From NCBI RefSeq assembly GCF_000379445.1, contig NZ_KB902240.1, positions 186,001 through 250,000 on the forward strand: a stretch of 64,000 nt of DNA, read 5' to 3'. Below the pieces are notes generated by a model. It had not been told where the DNA came from, did not search any database, and worked only from the letters and a program-made list of their open reading frames with translations. Below are positions 30,479 to 41,300 of the stretch, piece by piece. A program made the translations under genes and the position numbers. The DNA is from Fangia hongkongensis FSC776 = DSM 21703. Its GTDB lineage: Bacteria; Pseudomonadota; Gammaproteobacteria; Francisellales; Francisellaceae. Each line of letters opens with the position of its first letter. Within the stretch, counting starts at the first letter, position 1.

Positions 30479-31360
30479 CTATTTTTTAGCAACAACGGTC
30501 GGAAATATCCTTTGTTTGTCCCATATAACCTGAATATTGCTAAATCCAACGTCCTTTAACAAAGCAATAAACTCACCTTCTGTCATATAACAATTCCATG
30601 CAACATCAAGAATGTCTTTAAATACCGTCTTTTGCTTCATAAGCCACTCAAAATCAATCTCATTCATATCCCATGGACTCTCAGCACTAAAAATAGGCGG
30701 CGGCGTTAAAAAGCTTGTTAATAACACACCTTCATCCTTCATGGCCGTGTGAAAAATTTGGTATAATTCCTTCACCTTATCCGCAGATTGAATATAAATG
30801 TTCAGGCCATTACTCACCACAAGATCATATTTATCTTTGACCGCAAAGCTAAAAATATCCTGTTCAATAAATTGATAAGCTTTCTCTAGTACATGATGAT
30901 GATACTTCTTGGAAATTTCAGCCTTCACTTTGCGATCAAGATCAAGTGCATCAATTTTTATCGCCGCATTAGATGGATATCGAATATCAAAAAACTCTGG
31001 AAGCAAGCCACACGGTGCAGCGAGAATATTTAATGCTTCTTTATCAATTTCATCTTGAACGACTTTTTTAAAAAAACCAAAACGCTCTTGTGTTGCTTTA
31101 GCTGTTGGAAAGTTCTCTAAAAGAAGCTGATCATAGCGATCTAGCTCTTCTTTCTCTCCTGATTGGTAAAGTGGGTAGTTTACCATGACATCAGTCCAGT
31201 AGGCATTTAGCCCTCTATGTTCAATTAAAAACTTTCCAAGTGCACTTTCTTTTAACTCATTAAATATATCAAGCAAAGCACTTTCTTGACCAATGCGCGA
31301 TTGAATTTCATCACACGCTTTATCAAAATTTGTATAATGTTGATGCGACAGACTTGTCAT
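30479..31360 (-). CDS. Class I SAM-dependent methyltransferase-like protein
   Basis: 293-aa protein with a Rossmann methyltransferase core. Motif I is degenerate (NILAAPCGLLPEFFDI, about residue 112), then IDALDLDRK (acidic ribose-binding loop), EQDIFSFAVKDKYDLVVSNGLNIYI and LLTSFLTPPP. A helical cap occupies the first 100 residues. AGGAGAG precedes the ATG. The substrate cannot be deduced. It is the last gene of the tal-ispG-pgeF run (46-bp gap). Confidence 0.72.
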   Translation of the reverse strand: MTSLSHQHYTNFDKACDEIQSRIGQESALLDIFNELKESALGKFLIEHRGLNAYWTDVMVNYPLYQSGEKEELDRYDQLLLENFPTAKATQERFGFFKKVVQDEIDKEALNILAAPCGLLPEFFDIRYPSNAAIKIDALDLDRKVKAEISKKYHHHVLEKAYQFIEQDIFSFAVKDKYDLVVSNGLNIYIQSADKVKELYQIFHTAMKDEGVLLTSFLTPPPIFSAESPWDMNEIDFEWLMKQKTVFKDILDVAWNCYMTEGEFIALLKDVGFSNIQVIWDKQRIFPTVVAKK

Positions 31361-31406
31361 ATTTCTCTCCTAGTTACCATTATTCATTTATATCATCATA
31401 AATACG

Positions 31407-32129
31407 TTACACTTTCATAATCGCTGTAATCTGCCTGCCTGTTTCGCCCTCTTTTCGGTAGGAAAAAAAGGCCGATGTATCACAGCAAGTACACAGCTGA
31501 CTATCTAATATTTCAATATTGTGCTTTTTCAAAATTTCTCTTGCCACCAACTTATAATCAAACTGATAGTGTTGCGCTCTTTTAGAGGCAATAAATGCCT
31601 TTGTATAGTTCGGTGCTTTGGCAATAAAAAGATCTCTCACCTCTTCGCCGACTTCAAAGCATTTTTGACAAATGCCAGCGCCAATGTAGGCAATAGAAGG
31701 CTTATTAAAATAATCCAGTGTATTTTCAATTACGCCAGCTAACAGTCCTCGCCAACCGGCATGAATGGCAGCAACTTTTGAAGCATCTTGGCTTGCCAAT
31801 AAAATAGCTAAACAATCTGCCGTTTGAACGAGACAAATCGCTTGTGCTTGAGTCGTAACAACAGCATCTGCGGCAATTTGATCCGGCTTTTGATAAACCC
31901 GCTCAAAATCACAAACACTACTGCCGTGAACTTGCTTTGGCCAAGCAGTTTTGGCATTTTGACAATGCTGTGAAATCAATGCGCGGTTTTGCGCAACCTG
32001 CTTTTTATCATCAGCAACATGCTTGGCAAAATTCAGCGCATCGTAAGGCGCATCTGAAAAACCACCCGTCCTTGTTGTGTAAAAGGCTTTTACACCCTTT
32101 ACGCCAAGATCAATATCAACAAAAGCCAT
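31407..32129 (-). CDS. pgeF: Peptidoglycan editing factor PgeF (YfiH, laccase-domain)
   Basis: Multicopper-oxidase-fold protein, now known in E. coli to remove mis-incorporated L-Ser-containing muropeptides. Metal and active-site motifs: VHGSSV, QTADCLAILLA, AAIHAGWRGLLAGVIE and GAGICQKCFEVGEEV, the standard set of His and Cys residues. 240 aa is the family length. It lies 17 bp after ispG on the same strand and is probably co-transcribed with it. Confidence 0.92.
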   Translation of the reverse strand: MAFVDIDLGVKGVKAFYTTRTGGFSDAPYDALNFAKHVADDKKQVAQNRALISQHCQNAKTAWPKQVHGSSVCDFERVYQKPDQIAADAVVTTQAQAICLVQTADCLAILLASQDASKVAAIHAGWRGLLAGVIENTLDYFNKPSIAYIGAGICQKCFEVGEEVRDLFIAKAPNYTKAFIASKRAQHYQFDYKLVAREILKKHNIEILDSQLCTCCDTSAFFSYRKEGETGRQITAIMKV

Positions 32130-32146
32130 CTTGTCTTATCACATTT

Positions 32147-33358
32147 TTATGTTTCTAACGCCTTATAGGTTCTATCAACATAGTCATTCACGATATCAAT
32201 AAACTCAGAGGCAATTTCCTCTCCACGCAAGGTATGTGCTTTTTTGCCATCAATAAACACTGGCGCCACAGGCACTTCCCCTGTCCCGGGCAGTGAAATA
32301 CCAATATTAGCATGCTTACTCTCACCCGGCCCATTGACCACACAGCCCATTACCGCAACCTTCATGTTTTCAACGCCCTGATAACGGGTTTTCCAGTCAT
32401 GCATTTTAACGGTTAAATGTTGATCGATTGTATCGGCTAATTCTCGGAAAAAACTGCTGGTGGTTCTACCACAACCCGGGCAAGATGACACCGTTGGCGT
32501 AAATGCGCGAAGTCCCATCGATTGCAAAATTTCACGGCATACCTTCACTTCATTGGTTCTTGGCGCACCCGGTTCAGGGGTCAATGAGACACGAATAGTG
32601 TCTCCAATGCCTTGCTGGAGTAAAATACCAAGACTCACACTGCTTGCAACAATACCCTTGATGCCCATGCCAGCTTCGGTTAATCCTAGATGAAGTGGAT
32701 ATTTACATCGCTCTGCTAATTGCTGATAAACAATTACCAAATCCTGCACTTCACTGACCTTGCAAGAGATAATAATTTTATCTTCTGACAGTCCAAGCTC
32801 CTCAGCATAGCGAGCACTTTGAAGTGCTGATTCAATCAAAGCTTTGTGCATAATCTCACGTGCTGATAAGGGTGAGCCATTTTGGTTATTCTCATCCATT
32901 AATTTAGCTAAAAGCTCCTGATCAAGTGATCCCCAATTCACTCCAATGCGAACCGGTTTGTTATATTGCACTGCACAGGCAATAATCTCAGCAAACTGGG
33001 TGTCTTTCTTTTTGCCAAAACCGACATTTCCAGGGTTAATTCGATATTTATCGAGTGCCTTGGCGCACTCTGGGTAAGCCTTAAGAAGCCTATGCCCATT
33101 GTAGTGAAAATCCCCCACAAGTGGCACATGAGAGCCTTTCTCTGCCAGAGCTTGCTTGATGATAGGGACCGCCTTAGCTGCAGCTTCATCATTCACGGTT
33201 ATCCGAACAATCTCACTCCCAGCGCGCTCAAGCGCCAAGATTTGATTAATCGTTTTATCAATATCAGCTGTTGCTGTATCTGTCATTGACTGAACAACAA
33301 CGGGCGAACCGCCGCCGATGGTGATATTACCCACTTTTACTTTTATTGCACTTCGCAT
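32147..33358 (-). CDS. ispG: 4-hydroxy-3-methylbut-2-enyl-diphosphate synthase
   Basis: [4Fe-4S] enzyme of the MEP pathway converting MEcPP to HMBPP for isoprenoids. N-terminal TIM barrel: [39 protein letters not shown]. The C-terminal iron-sulfur part has cysteines in [10 protein letters not shown] and [16 protein letters not shown]. 403 aa is the short bacterial form. It is 25 bp downstream of the transaldolase gene. Confidence 0.96.
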   Translation of the reverse strand: MRSAIKVKVGNITIGGGSPVVVQSMTDTATADIDKTINQILALERAGSEIVRITVNDEAAAKAVPIIKQALAEKGSHVPLVGDFHYNGHRLLKAYPECAKALDKYRINPGNVGFGKKKDTQFAEIIACAVQYNKPVRIGVNWGSLDQELLAKLMDENNQNGSPLSAREIMHKALIESALQSARYAEELGLSEDKIIISCKVSEVQDLVIVYQQLAERCKYPLHLGLTEAGMGIKGIVASSVSLGILLQQGIGDTIRVSLTPEPGAPRTNEVKVCREILQSMGLRAFTPTVSSCPGCGRTTSSFFRELADTIDQHLTVKMHDWKTRYQGVENMKVAVMGCVVNGPGESKHANIGISLPGTGEVPVAPVFIDGKKAHTLRGEEIASEFIDIVNDYVDRTYKALET

Positions 33359-33383
33359 GATTATCTCTCAATAGGCCTTGGGA

Positions 33384-34346
33384 TTAATTGCCCGATATTT
33401 TATCTTCAAGCAATGCTTCAAGCTTTTCCGTATCTTCGGCAAATTTTCGAATCCCTTCAGCAAGTTTTTCTGTTGCCATCGGACTTTGATTCATCTGCCA
33501 TCTAAATTCAGTTTCTGTCATTTTTGACGTAGGGGCAGTTTGCGGTTTGATTTTATCCCCATCCAACACTTGCTCAAGCTCACCTGTTGTTGTCTCTAAT
33601 ACTTTTAATAAATCAGGCGCAATGGTCAACGCATCACAACCTGCCAGCGCCGTTATTTGACCTACATGTCTGAAGCTTGCACCCATGACAACTGTTTTAT
33701 AGCCGTAGGTTTTATAATATTCATAAATGGCTTTTACCGAAAGAACGCCTTGGTCTTTTTCAACTGCTGGGAAATCGCTCAGGCCATCGCTCTTTTTATA
33801 CCAGTCAGTAATGCGACCAACAAATGGAGAGATAAGAAATACCCCCGCCTCAGCACAAGCAATTGCTTGGGCAATATCAAACATTAAGGTCAGATTACAT
33901 AACACCCCTTCTTTCTCAAGAATCTCAGCGGCTTTAATCCCTTCCCATGTTGAGGCAATTTTAATTAGTACGCGCGAGCGGTCTATACCTGCCTCTTTGT
34001 ACTTTTCAATTACTTTACGTGCAAATTTTACCGTTGCATCAGTATCAAAGGATAGCCTTGCATCCACCTCTGTTGAAACTTTCCCCGGCACAACCTTCAA
34101 GATTTCCAAACCAAAGGCAACAGCAATATCAATCATCGCCTCAGATAAACGAGCAGCACCTTGCAAATGGGCGGATTTCGACAATGCTTCTTTGACCACA
34201 AAGTCATACTCACTCATTAACACTGCCTTTAAAAGCAGGCTTGGATTGGTGGTAGCATCTATCGGTTGATAACGCTTAATTTGTGCAAAATCCCCTGTAT
34301 CGGCAACCACTTTGGTCATACTTTTAAGTGAAGCTAATTCATTCAT
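33384..34346 (-). CDS. tal: Transaldolase
   Basis: Pentose-phosphate enzyme exchanging a dihydroxyacetone unit between sedoheptulose-7-P and glyceraldehyde-3-P. Signatures: [12 protein letters not shown] near the N terminus, the Schiff-base Lys in [13 protein letters not shown] (about residue 132) and [13 protein letters not shown]. The ATG at 34346 gives an N terminus like TalB ([14 protein letters not shown]); a GTG four codons upstream is the alternative. First gene of the tal-ispG-pgeF-methyltransferase run, and close to the divergent ribose genes. Confidence 0.95.
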   Translation of the reverse strand: MNELASLKSMTKVVADTGDFAQIKRYQPIDATTNPSLLLKAVLMSEYDFVVKEALSKSAHLQGAARLSEAMIDIAVAFGLEILKVVPGKVSTEVDARLSFDTDATVKFARKVIEKYKEAGIDRSRVLIKIASTWEGIKAAEILEKEGVLCNLTLMFDIAQAIACAEAGVFLISPFVGRITDWYKKSDGLSDFPAVEKDQGVLSVKAIYEYYKTYGYKTVVMGASFRHVGQITALAGCDALTIAPDLLKVLETTTGELEQVLDGDKIKPQTAPTSKMTETEFRWQMNQSPMATEKLAEGIRKFAEDTEKLEALLEDKISGN

Positions 34347-34449
34347 AAACTTATTCACCCTTTAAACTAATTTTACTTATTGATCTAGACTTGCCACATA
34401 GCATATAATTGATCGACAATACTCTCAACCTTTATTGTAAGTTTTGATT

Positions 34450-34474
34450 TATACCAATCACAAACCAATTTACG
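34450..34474 (+). repeat. Dispersed TATACC repeat, diverged copy
   Basis: TATACCAATCACAAACCAAT followed by TTTACGG, a diverged version of the end of the 49944-50110 element. It lies in the tal / sugar-carrier divergent intergenic region. Confidence 0.45.
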
Positions 34475-34519
34475 GTATTTAAAGCTCGCTTATTATAACA
34501 AACCTATTGGAGCATTTTG

Positions 34520-35530
34520 ATGTTTTTTGCACAATCTTATTCACTGGCGATTATTTTTTGTATTATTACCATGCTTTGCTGGGGCTCATGGGCAAATATG
34601 CAAAAAGCCACAGGAAAAATTGAAAAGAAATGGGCTTTTCAATATTTCTACTGGGATTACGCTATCGGTGTCTTACTTGTCAGCTTTATTTTAGCAATCA
34701 CCCTTGGCAGTCACGGTGAGCTTGGTAGAGGATTTTTTACTGATCTCACTCAAGCGCACTTTAGCATGATCGCACTGGCTTTTATTGGTGGGATTGTGTT
34801 TAATCTTGCCAATATTCTCTTAGTGGCGGCGATTGACATTGCAGGCATGGCTGTTGCCTTTCCAGTTGCCATCGGCATTGCTCTGGTGCTTGGAGTGATT
34901 TTAAATTATATTGTTCACCCAATAGGCAGCCCTTATTTTCTATCTGTTGGTGTTGTGGCCATTGCCGTTGCCATCTTCTTAGATGCAAAAGCCTATAAAG
35001 CACTGGGGCAAAACATCTCTGATTCACAAGTTCAAAAAGGTCTTTTAATCGCCCTTATCTCAGGCATATTAATGGGCTTATTTTACTATTTTGTTGCCGC
35101 TTCCATGGCAACGAATATCGCCCATCCTGAAACAGGGAAACTCACCCCTTATAGCGCAGGATTTATCTTTGCTCTTGGCCTTTTTATCTCCAATTTCATT
35201 ATCAACACTTGGATGATGAAAAAACCTTTAAACGGAGCTGCTGTAGCACCATCTGGGTATTTTAAAGGCAAAGCTTTAACCCATGTTTTTGGCATTATTG
35301 CCGGCATCATATGGGGACTTGGCACGGGGCTTAATTTTATTGCAGCGGGAACAGCAGGTCCTGCTATCTCTTATGGGCTTGGACAAGGCGCAACGATGAT
35401 CGCAGCACTTTGGGGTGTTCTTATCTGGCGCGAGTTTAAATCTGCACCTAAAGAAACCAACAAAGCACTCATTGCCATGTTTATCTTTTATATCATTGGC
35501 CTTTGCTTTTTAATTGCAGCAAAAGTGTAA
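34520..35530 (+). CDS. GRP-family sugar (ribose/glucose) transporter
   Basis: Ten-helix DMT-superfamily carrier, 336 aa, like RbsU/GlcU of the glucose/ribose porter family. N-terminal ITMLCWGSWANMQKATGK is typical; GIVFNLANILLVAAIDIAGMAVAFPVAIG (in part: NLANILLVAAIDIAGMAV) covers helix 4. GGAG lies seven bases before the ATG at 34520. Ribokinase begins 13 bp after its stop, so ribose is the most likely substrate (inference from context). Confidence 0.85.
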   Translation: MFFAQSYSLAIIFCIITMLCWGSWANMQKATGKIEKKWAFQYFYWDYAIGVLLVSFILAITLGSHGELGRGFFTDLTQAHFSMIALAFIGGIVFNLANILLVAAIDIAGMAVAFPVAIGIALVLGVILNYIVHPIGSPYFLSVGVVAIAVAIFLDAKAYKALGQNISDSQVQKGLLIALISGILMGLFYYFVAASMATNIAHPETGKLTPYSAGFIFALGLFISNFIINTWMMKKPLNGAAVAPSGYFKGKALTHVFGIIAGIIWGLGTGLNFIAAGTAGPAISYGLGQGATMIAALWGVLIWREFKSAPKETNKALIAMFIFYIIGLCFLIAAKV

Positions 35531-35543
35531 ACAAGGAGCATCT

Positions 35544-36443
35544 ATGTCTGTTGTTGTTATTGGTAGCGCAAATACCGATTTAATTATTCAAACCCCTCAT
35601 ATCCCCGCCCCCGGTGAAACCATATTAGGCAGCGAGTACCATATTGCCTCTGGTGGTAAGGGAGCTAATCAAGCAGTTGCTGCAAAGCGACTCGGCGCCG
35701 AGGTCAGTTTTATCGCGAATATTGGTAAAGATAATTTCGGTGATGAGCTCATTCAAAACTACCAAAATGAAGGGATAAATATCGATCATATTACTCGATC
35801 AAATGTTCACTCTGGTATTGCAATGATTCATGTGGCTGAAGATGGTGAAAATGCCATCGCGGTTGCCTCTGGCTCTAACGCTCAGCTGTTGCCAAATGAT
35901 ATTCTGAGTAACGAGGCTCTCTTTAGACAATCTAACTATGTTATCTGCCAGCTTGAAACCCCGCTTGAGACAGTGCTATCTGCGGCAAAGCTTGCTAAGA
36001 AAACAGGAAATATTTTCATCCTGAACCCTGCCCCTGCTACTACATTACCCGATGAGTTATATCCACTTATTGATATCATCAGCCCCAATGAAACCGAAGC
36101 CAAAATGCTCACAGGTATTACAGTCACCTCTGAAGAAAGTGCAAGAGAAGCCGCCCAAGTGTTTAAAGAAAAAGGTGTTAAAAACAGCATTATCACACTG
36201 GGTGAAAAAGGCGCCTTTCTCTATAATGAGGCAGGCTTCGCACTTATCCCTGCTCATAAAGTTAAAGCGCTTGATACCACAGCTGCAGGGGATACTTTTA
36301 ACGGTGCTCTTGTTGCATCGCTTGCAAGTGGAAAAACGCTGTCTCAGTCTGTTGCATTTGCAAACCTTGCGGCAAGTTTATCTGTGATGAAATTGGGAGC
36401 ACAGCCTTCTATTCCTTATTTGAAGGAGCTGACCTCGAGCTAG
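35544..36443 (+). CDS. rbsK: Ribokinase
   Basis: PfkB-family sugar kinase phosphorylating D-ribose. N-terminal VVIGSANTDLI and signature 1 GGKGANQAVAAKRLGA (residues 38-53); signature 2 with the catalytic Asp is DTTAAGDTFNGAL (about 245-257). ILNPAPA and SPNETEAKMLTG are usual RbsK blocks. The ATG at 35544 has AAGGAG eight bases upstream. It forms a two-gene unit with the GRP carrier: uptake, then phosphorylation feeding the pentose-phosphate route that includes the neighbouring tal. Confidence 0.93.
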   Translation: MSVVVIGSANTDLIIQTPHIPAPGETILGSEYHIASGGKGANQAVAAKRLGAEVSFIANIGKDNFGDELIQNYQNEGINIDHITRSNVHSGIAMIHVAEDGENAIAVASGSNAQLLPNDILSNEALFRQSNYVICQLETPLETVLSAAKLAKKTGNIFILNPAPATTLPDELYPLIDIISPNETEAKMLTGITVTSEESAREAAQVFKEKGVKNSIITLGEKGAFLYNEAGFALIPAHKVKALDTTAAGDTFNGALVASLASGKTLSQSVAFANLAASLSVMKLGAQPSIPYLKELTSS

Positions 36444-36507
36444 CTTATTTTATCACTGCTATAAATACGATAAGATGAATAAATCAATGATCTAACAGGA
36501 TGATAAA

Positions 36508-37266
36508 ATGATGAAACGGAACGAACTACAAAACTACTTAACGGCCCTTTTAGACCCTGATGCAATAAAAGACTACTGTCCAAATGGGCTACAAATTGAA
36601 GGCAAAAATGATATTGAGCATATTGTCACAGGTGTCACTGCCAATCAGAAGTTGATTAATGCTGCAATCGAAAGAAAAGCCAATGCCATTTTAGTGCATC
36701 ATGGCTATTTCTGGAAGTCTGAACCCTACCCTATTGTTGGAATGAGATACCAGCGCATCTCTCGGCTAATAAAACATGATATCAATCTTTTTGCCTATCA
36801 TTTACCGCTCGATATTCACCCGACACTGGGAAATAATGTCATGCTTGCCAAGCTTCTGGGTTTAAAAGTGCTCTCAGAGTTCAATACCAATACTTCACCG
36901 AATTACGGTATACTTTGCCAGCCTCAATCATCTCTTAGTATTGATCAATTACAAGCGCACATTCAAAGCGCGCTTAAGCGCACCCCACTTGTGATTAACC
37001 CAACGAATAAACCTATTAGCAAAATTGCAATTTGCACAGGTGGCGCGCAGGATTTTATCGAACATGCCTATGAAGCGGGCGCTGAGGTATATATCTCAGG
37101 AGAAGCCTCAGAGCGCACCACACATTTTGCCGAAGAGCTTGGCATCAGCTATATCGCAGCAGGACACCATGCGAGCGAGCGCTACGGCATCCAAGCACTA
37201 GGCGAGCATTTAGCACAACACTTTAATCTACAGCATACTTTTATCGATATTGATAATCCTGTTTGA
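36508..37266 (+). CDS. Nif3-like dinuclear metal-centre protein (YbgI)
   Basis: 252-aa member of the Nif3/YbgI (GTP cyclohydrolase I type 2 homologue) family, which forms hexamers with two metals per subunit; the physiological role is unsettled. Putative ligands: HH in ILVHHGYFWK, the Asp/His in FAYHLPLDIHPTLGNN, and H-x-x-x-E in AAGHHASERYGIQALG. AGGA precedes the ATG. It stands alone just upstream of the cas locus and gives no sign of belonging to it. Confidence 0.88.
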   Translation: MMKRNELQNYLTALLDPDAIKDYCPNGLQIEGKNDIEHIVTGVTANQKLINAAIERKANAILVHHGYFWKSEPYPIVGMRYQRISRLIKHDINLFAYHLPLDIHPTLGNNVMLAKLLGLKVLSEFNTNTSPNYGILCQPQSSLSIDQLQAHIQSALKRTPLVINPTNKPISKIAICTGGAQDFIEHAYEAGAEVYISGEASERTTHFAEELGISYIAAGHHASERYGIQALGEHLAQHFNLQHTFIDIDNPV

Positions 37267-37345
37267 GTTTTATAATCTTTTTGCCCTTCTTTTACACCAC
37301 TTTTACCTGTTTTACTTTTTTCCCCCATCTCAAGTGTGACAGTAC

Positions 37346-37374
37346 TTGCCAAGTAATTTTGTATTGTAAATAAT
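37346..37374 (+). promoter_or_regulatory. Putative cas1-cas2-3 promoter
   Basis: TTGCCA (37346-37351, 5 of 6) and AATAAT (37369-37374, 5 of 6) are separated by exactly 17 bp, 27 bp before the cas1 ATG. An inverted repeat CAAGT/ACTTG (37331-37348) overlaps the -35 and could be an operator. Confidence 0.55.
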
Positions 37375-37401
37375 TAAGTACAATTCAAGGGCGGATATCA
37401 A

Positions 37402-38361
37402 ATGGAAATACTCAATAATTTAAAAGCGATACTGCACTCCAAACGCGCTAATATTTATTATCTTGAAAAATGTAGAGTCATGCAAAAAGATGGACGAGTA
37501 TTATATTTAAGTGAGGACAAAGCCGAAAATAAATATTGGAATATTCCAATTGCCAATACCACAGTTATTTTACTCGGCACGGGAACTTCAATTACTCAAG
37601 CTGCCATGCGTATGCTTGCACAAGCAGGCGTACTGGTTGGTTTTTCAGGCGGTGGTGCAACTCCTCTTTTAATGTCAACTGAAATAGAATGGATGACACC
37701 TCAAAGTGAGTATCGCCCCACAGAGTATGTTCAAGGTTGGATGCGTTTTTGGTTTAATGAACATTGTCGTCTTGATGTTGCAAAACACTTTCAAAATTGT
37801 CGCTTAAAGTTTATTCAAAAAACATGGTCCAATAATCGAGACTTTTCAGCCTACGGGTTTGATGCTCAGAATCAAGCGCTTAATGAACTTATCATACAAA
37901 CCAAAAATAAAGTTGATCATGCTGAAAATGTCACTGAGCTTCTCACCATCGAAGCTTATCTTACCAAAAAACTGTATAAATTTGCTGCAAGTAACACAAA
38001 GTATGGTCAATTTTCTCGCCAACATGATGCTCAGGATCTTGCCAATACTTTCTTAAATCATGGTAATTATTTGGCATATGGTTTAGCAGCCTCCACATTA
38101 TGGGTGTTGGGCATTCCTCACGGCTTTGCAGTAATGCATGGGAAGACAAGGCGCGGCGCTCTTATTTTCGATGTTGCAGATCTTATCAAAGATGCTGTAA
38201 TTTTGCCGTTAGCTTTTATTTGTGCACATGAGAAAGCGACTGAACAAGAATTCAGACAACAGTGTCTACAGGCTTTTACTGATTATAAATGTCTTGATTT
38301 TATGTTTAATACTGTCAAGGATGTCGCGCTTAATACCGTCCATGAGGACCTACCATCATGA
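37402..38361 (+). CDS. cas1: Cas1, type I-F
   Basis: Metal-dependent integrase that, with Cas2, inserts new spacers at the leader end of the array. 319 aa. The N-terminal beta domain includes VILLGTGTSITQAAMRMLAQAGVLVGFSGGG (in part: LGTGTSITQAAMRMLA), typical of I-F Cas1. The helical catalytic domain contains the conserved Glu in LLTIEAYLTKKLYKFAA, the His in FAVMHGKTRRGALIFDVADLIKD, and the Asp in the same block. AAGGGCGGA precedes the ATG. It overlaps the cas2-3 start by 4 bp. Confidence 0.95.
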   Translation: MEILNNLKAILHSKRANIYYLEKCRVMQKDGRVLYLSEDKAENKYWNIPIANTTVILLGTGTSITQAAMRMLAQAGVLVGFSGGGATPLLMSTEIEWMTPQSEYRPTEYVQGWMRFWFNEHCRLDVAKHFQNCRLKFIQKTWSNNRDFSAYGFDAQNQALNELIIQTKNKVDHAENVTELLTIEAYLTKKLYKFAASNTKYGQFSRQHDAQDLANTFLNHGNYLAYGLAASTLWVLGIPHGFAVMHGKTRRGALIFDVADLIKDAVILPLAFICAHEKATEQEFRQQCLQAFTDYKCLDFMFNTVKDVALNTVHEDLPS

Positions 38362-41300
38362 TGGTTATTTTTGTGTCTGAGTGTGAGAAAAAAGCATTAA
38401 AACGCACAAGACGTGTACTTGATGCCTTTGCTAATCGCATTGGCAATAACACTTGGCAAACAGTGATTACACAAGAAGGCTTGCTTGCAGTTCAAACACT
38501 TCTTCGGAAAACAGCCAGTAAAAATACTGCCGTCAGCTGTCATTGGATACGTAGTCGCTCAAGAAGTCAGTTTTTATGGGTGGTTGGAAACAAATCAAAA
38601 TTTAATACTGAAGGGGTTGTTGCTGTTAATTCAACAAAAAAAAATCCATTTGATACTTATATTGAGAGTGACTGGCAATATTTACCCTTAATAAAAGCGC
38701 TCGTTGCGCTATCCGCTTTATTGCATGATTGGGGTAAAGCTTCTGAACTATTTCAAAAGAAGCTTGCACCAACAAGCAAAAACAAATATAAAGCCGACCC
38801 TTTAAGGCATGAGTGGGTTTCAATCCTATTACTTAAAGCCTTAATCGGAAATAATGACAATAGTGATAAAGCTTGGTTATCTTGCTTAAGTGATGGAGAT
38901 ATACCTGAAAACGAATTAAAAGAGAACATTATAAACGAGAAAAAGCCACTTTCTCAACTACCACCTGCAGCTAAACTTATTGCCTGGCTGATTGTCTCAC
39001 ATCATAGATTGCCTCAAACCAAAGAAGATTACCGTGGAGAGGCATCAGCAACTATTGATAGCCTTTTAAATCGCATTACAAAAGAATGGGGATATTGCAA
39101 TAACCAATATAAGCAAGAGGATAACAGGAATGAAAATGATTGTTTAAAATTTCCAGAAGGTCTTTTAACAAAATCACGTAAGTGGTTAAAGCAGCTTAAA
39201 CGCTGGGCAAAAAACTTGAGCGATATGTTACCCTTGATTGACTCTGCCATGCAAGATGGTAGTTATCGCGTTATCTTACACCATGCTCGCCTGTGTTTAA
39301 TGCTGGGAGATCACTATTACTCATCACAAGATGCTGCAAAAAATTGGCAAGGTGAAATAGAGTTATATGCAAATTCAGATAGAAAAACCAATGAGTATAA
39401 ACAAAGATTAGATGAACATTTGCTTGGTGTTGCTGAAAATGCCTTAAGAACAGCTCATCTTCTGCCTGCTTTCGAGCAAGAACCTCCTGTTGTTAAAAAT
39501 ACTCATGAGCTGAAAAAACCAAGTCCAAACGGCTATAAATGGCAAGATAAAGCAACGGAAGAAATTCATCAGTGGAAACAGCAGGTGGATATAAATAAAG
39601 TAGGTTTTTTTGCTGTTAATATGGCAAGTACTGGGTGTGGGAAAACCTTTGCAAATGCTAAAATCATGCATACATTGTCTCTTGACGGCGAGAGCTTACG
39701 CTATATTTTAGCATTAGGTTTACGAACATTGACTTTACAAACAGGTGATGAGTACCGCAAGCGTGTTAAACTAACTAAAAAAGAGCTTGCCGTGCTTATT
39801 GGTTCAAAAGCAATTGCTGAGCTGCATGCTAATAACTCATCATTTGATGAAGATAAATCCGAAGAAGAGCTGGGCTCAGAGTCCAAAGAAAGTTTATTAG
39901 ATGAATATGTGGACTATGAGTGTGATCTTCCAACTGATGGGCTAACGACCGTTTTAACAACAAATAAAGCGAAACAGTTTTTATATGCCCCTGTGTTAAC
40001 TTGCACTATAGACCATATTATAGCAGCAACCGAAACTAAGCGTGGTGGCCGTTATATATTACCTTCTTTGCGCTTGATGTCATCAGATTTAGTAATCGAT
40101 GAGATTGATGACTTTACAGGGTCTGACTTGGTTGCCATTGGTCGATTAATACATTTGGCAGGAATGTTGGGTCGCAAGGTAATGATTTCTTCTGCAACCA
40201 TCCCACCACACTTAGCTCAAGGATACTTTAACGCCTATCAAGAAGGTTGGCAGCTTTACTGTTTGACGCGTAGTAGCGCAAAACCTTTCATCGGTTGCGC
40301 TTGGATAGATGAGAATAATACAAAAATCTCTAGCTTAACTCATTCACAAAATAAAGGTTCTTTAATTGATTATTTAGATACGCATAATCAATTCATTAAG
40401 AAAAGAGTATTAAAGCTCAGTAAACAAATTGCGAGACGCAAGGCTGAAATTATTGCTTGCCCTCTAAATAATGCTGAGAATTTAAAAAACTCAATAGAAA
40501 ACAGAGAAACTAAAGAACGAGAATATTTTGCAAAGATAAAAGAAGCATTAATGCTTAAACATCAACAACATCATAGTATTGATCGAGTGACAAACAAAAA
40601 AGTTTCTTTTGGCGTGGTGCGTATGGCAAATATTACCCCTTGTGTTGCTTTGACTCGATATCTATTGCAAGAGCAGTACCCAAAAAATATACAAATAAAA
40701 GCTATGGCATATCATAGCCAACAGGCTTTATTATTGCGCCATGAGCAAGAGAAGCACTTGGATACTGTGTTAACAAGAAAAGAGCAATCAAATGAGCAGC
40801 CACAAGCATTTTCTAATGCGCTCATTCGTGAGCATCTTGATTCTTGTGTAGCTCAAAATGTTATATTTATTCTGGTTGCAACGCCTGTGGAGGAAGTTGG
40901 TCGTGATCATGATTTTGATTGGGCAATTGTTGAACCATCATCATATCGCTCAATTGTTCAGTTAGCTGGCCGTGTGCTAAGGCACCGACTTAAAGAAATT
41001 GATGCGCCCAACATTGGCATAATGCAGTATAATTTTAAGGCTTTTCAAGCAAATGATAAAACAGATTGTAAATACTTCATTCAACCCGGGTATGAGAATG
41101 GTATAAACAAAGCTTTATCAACCCATGATTTAGAAAGACTCGTAGATAAGCAGATGTTAATGCATAGTATTACGGCAATCCCTAGAATACAAATTCCCCC
41201 AGTTCCAAAAGAACAGCAACTTGCTGCACTAGAGCATTACGTGACTAAAAACATATTAGCCCAGTTTAACGCTAAAGGACCTAATACGCTTCAAGGTTAT

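Noticed and set aside
33727-34269. 180-codon frame opposite tal
   Set aside because: Lies entirely antisense to the well-supported transaldolase gene; a shadow of its codon pattern.
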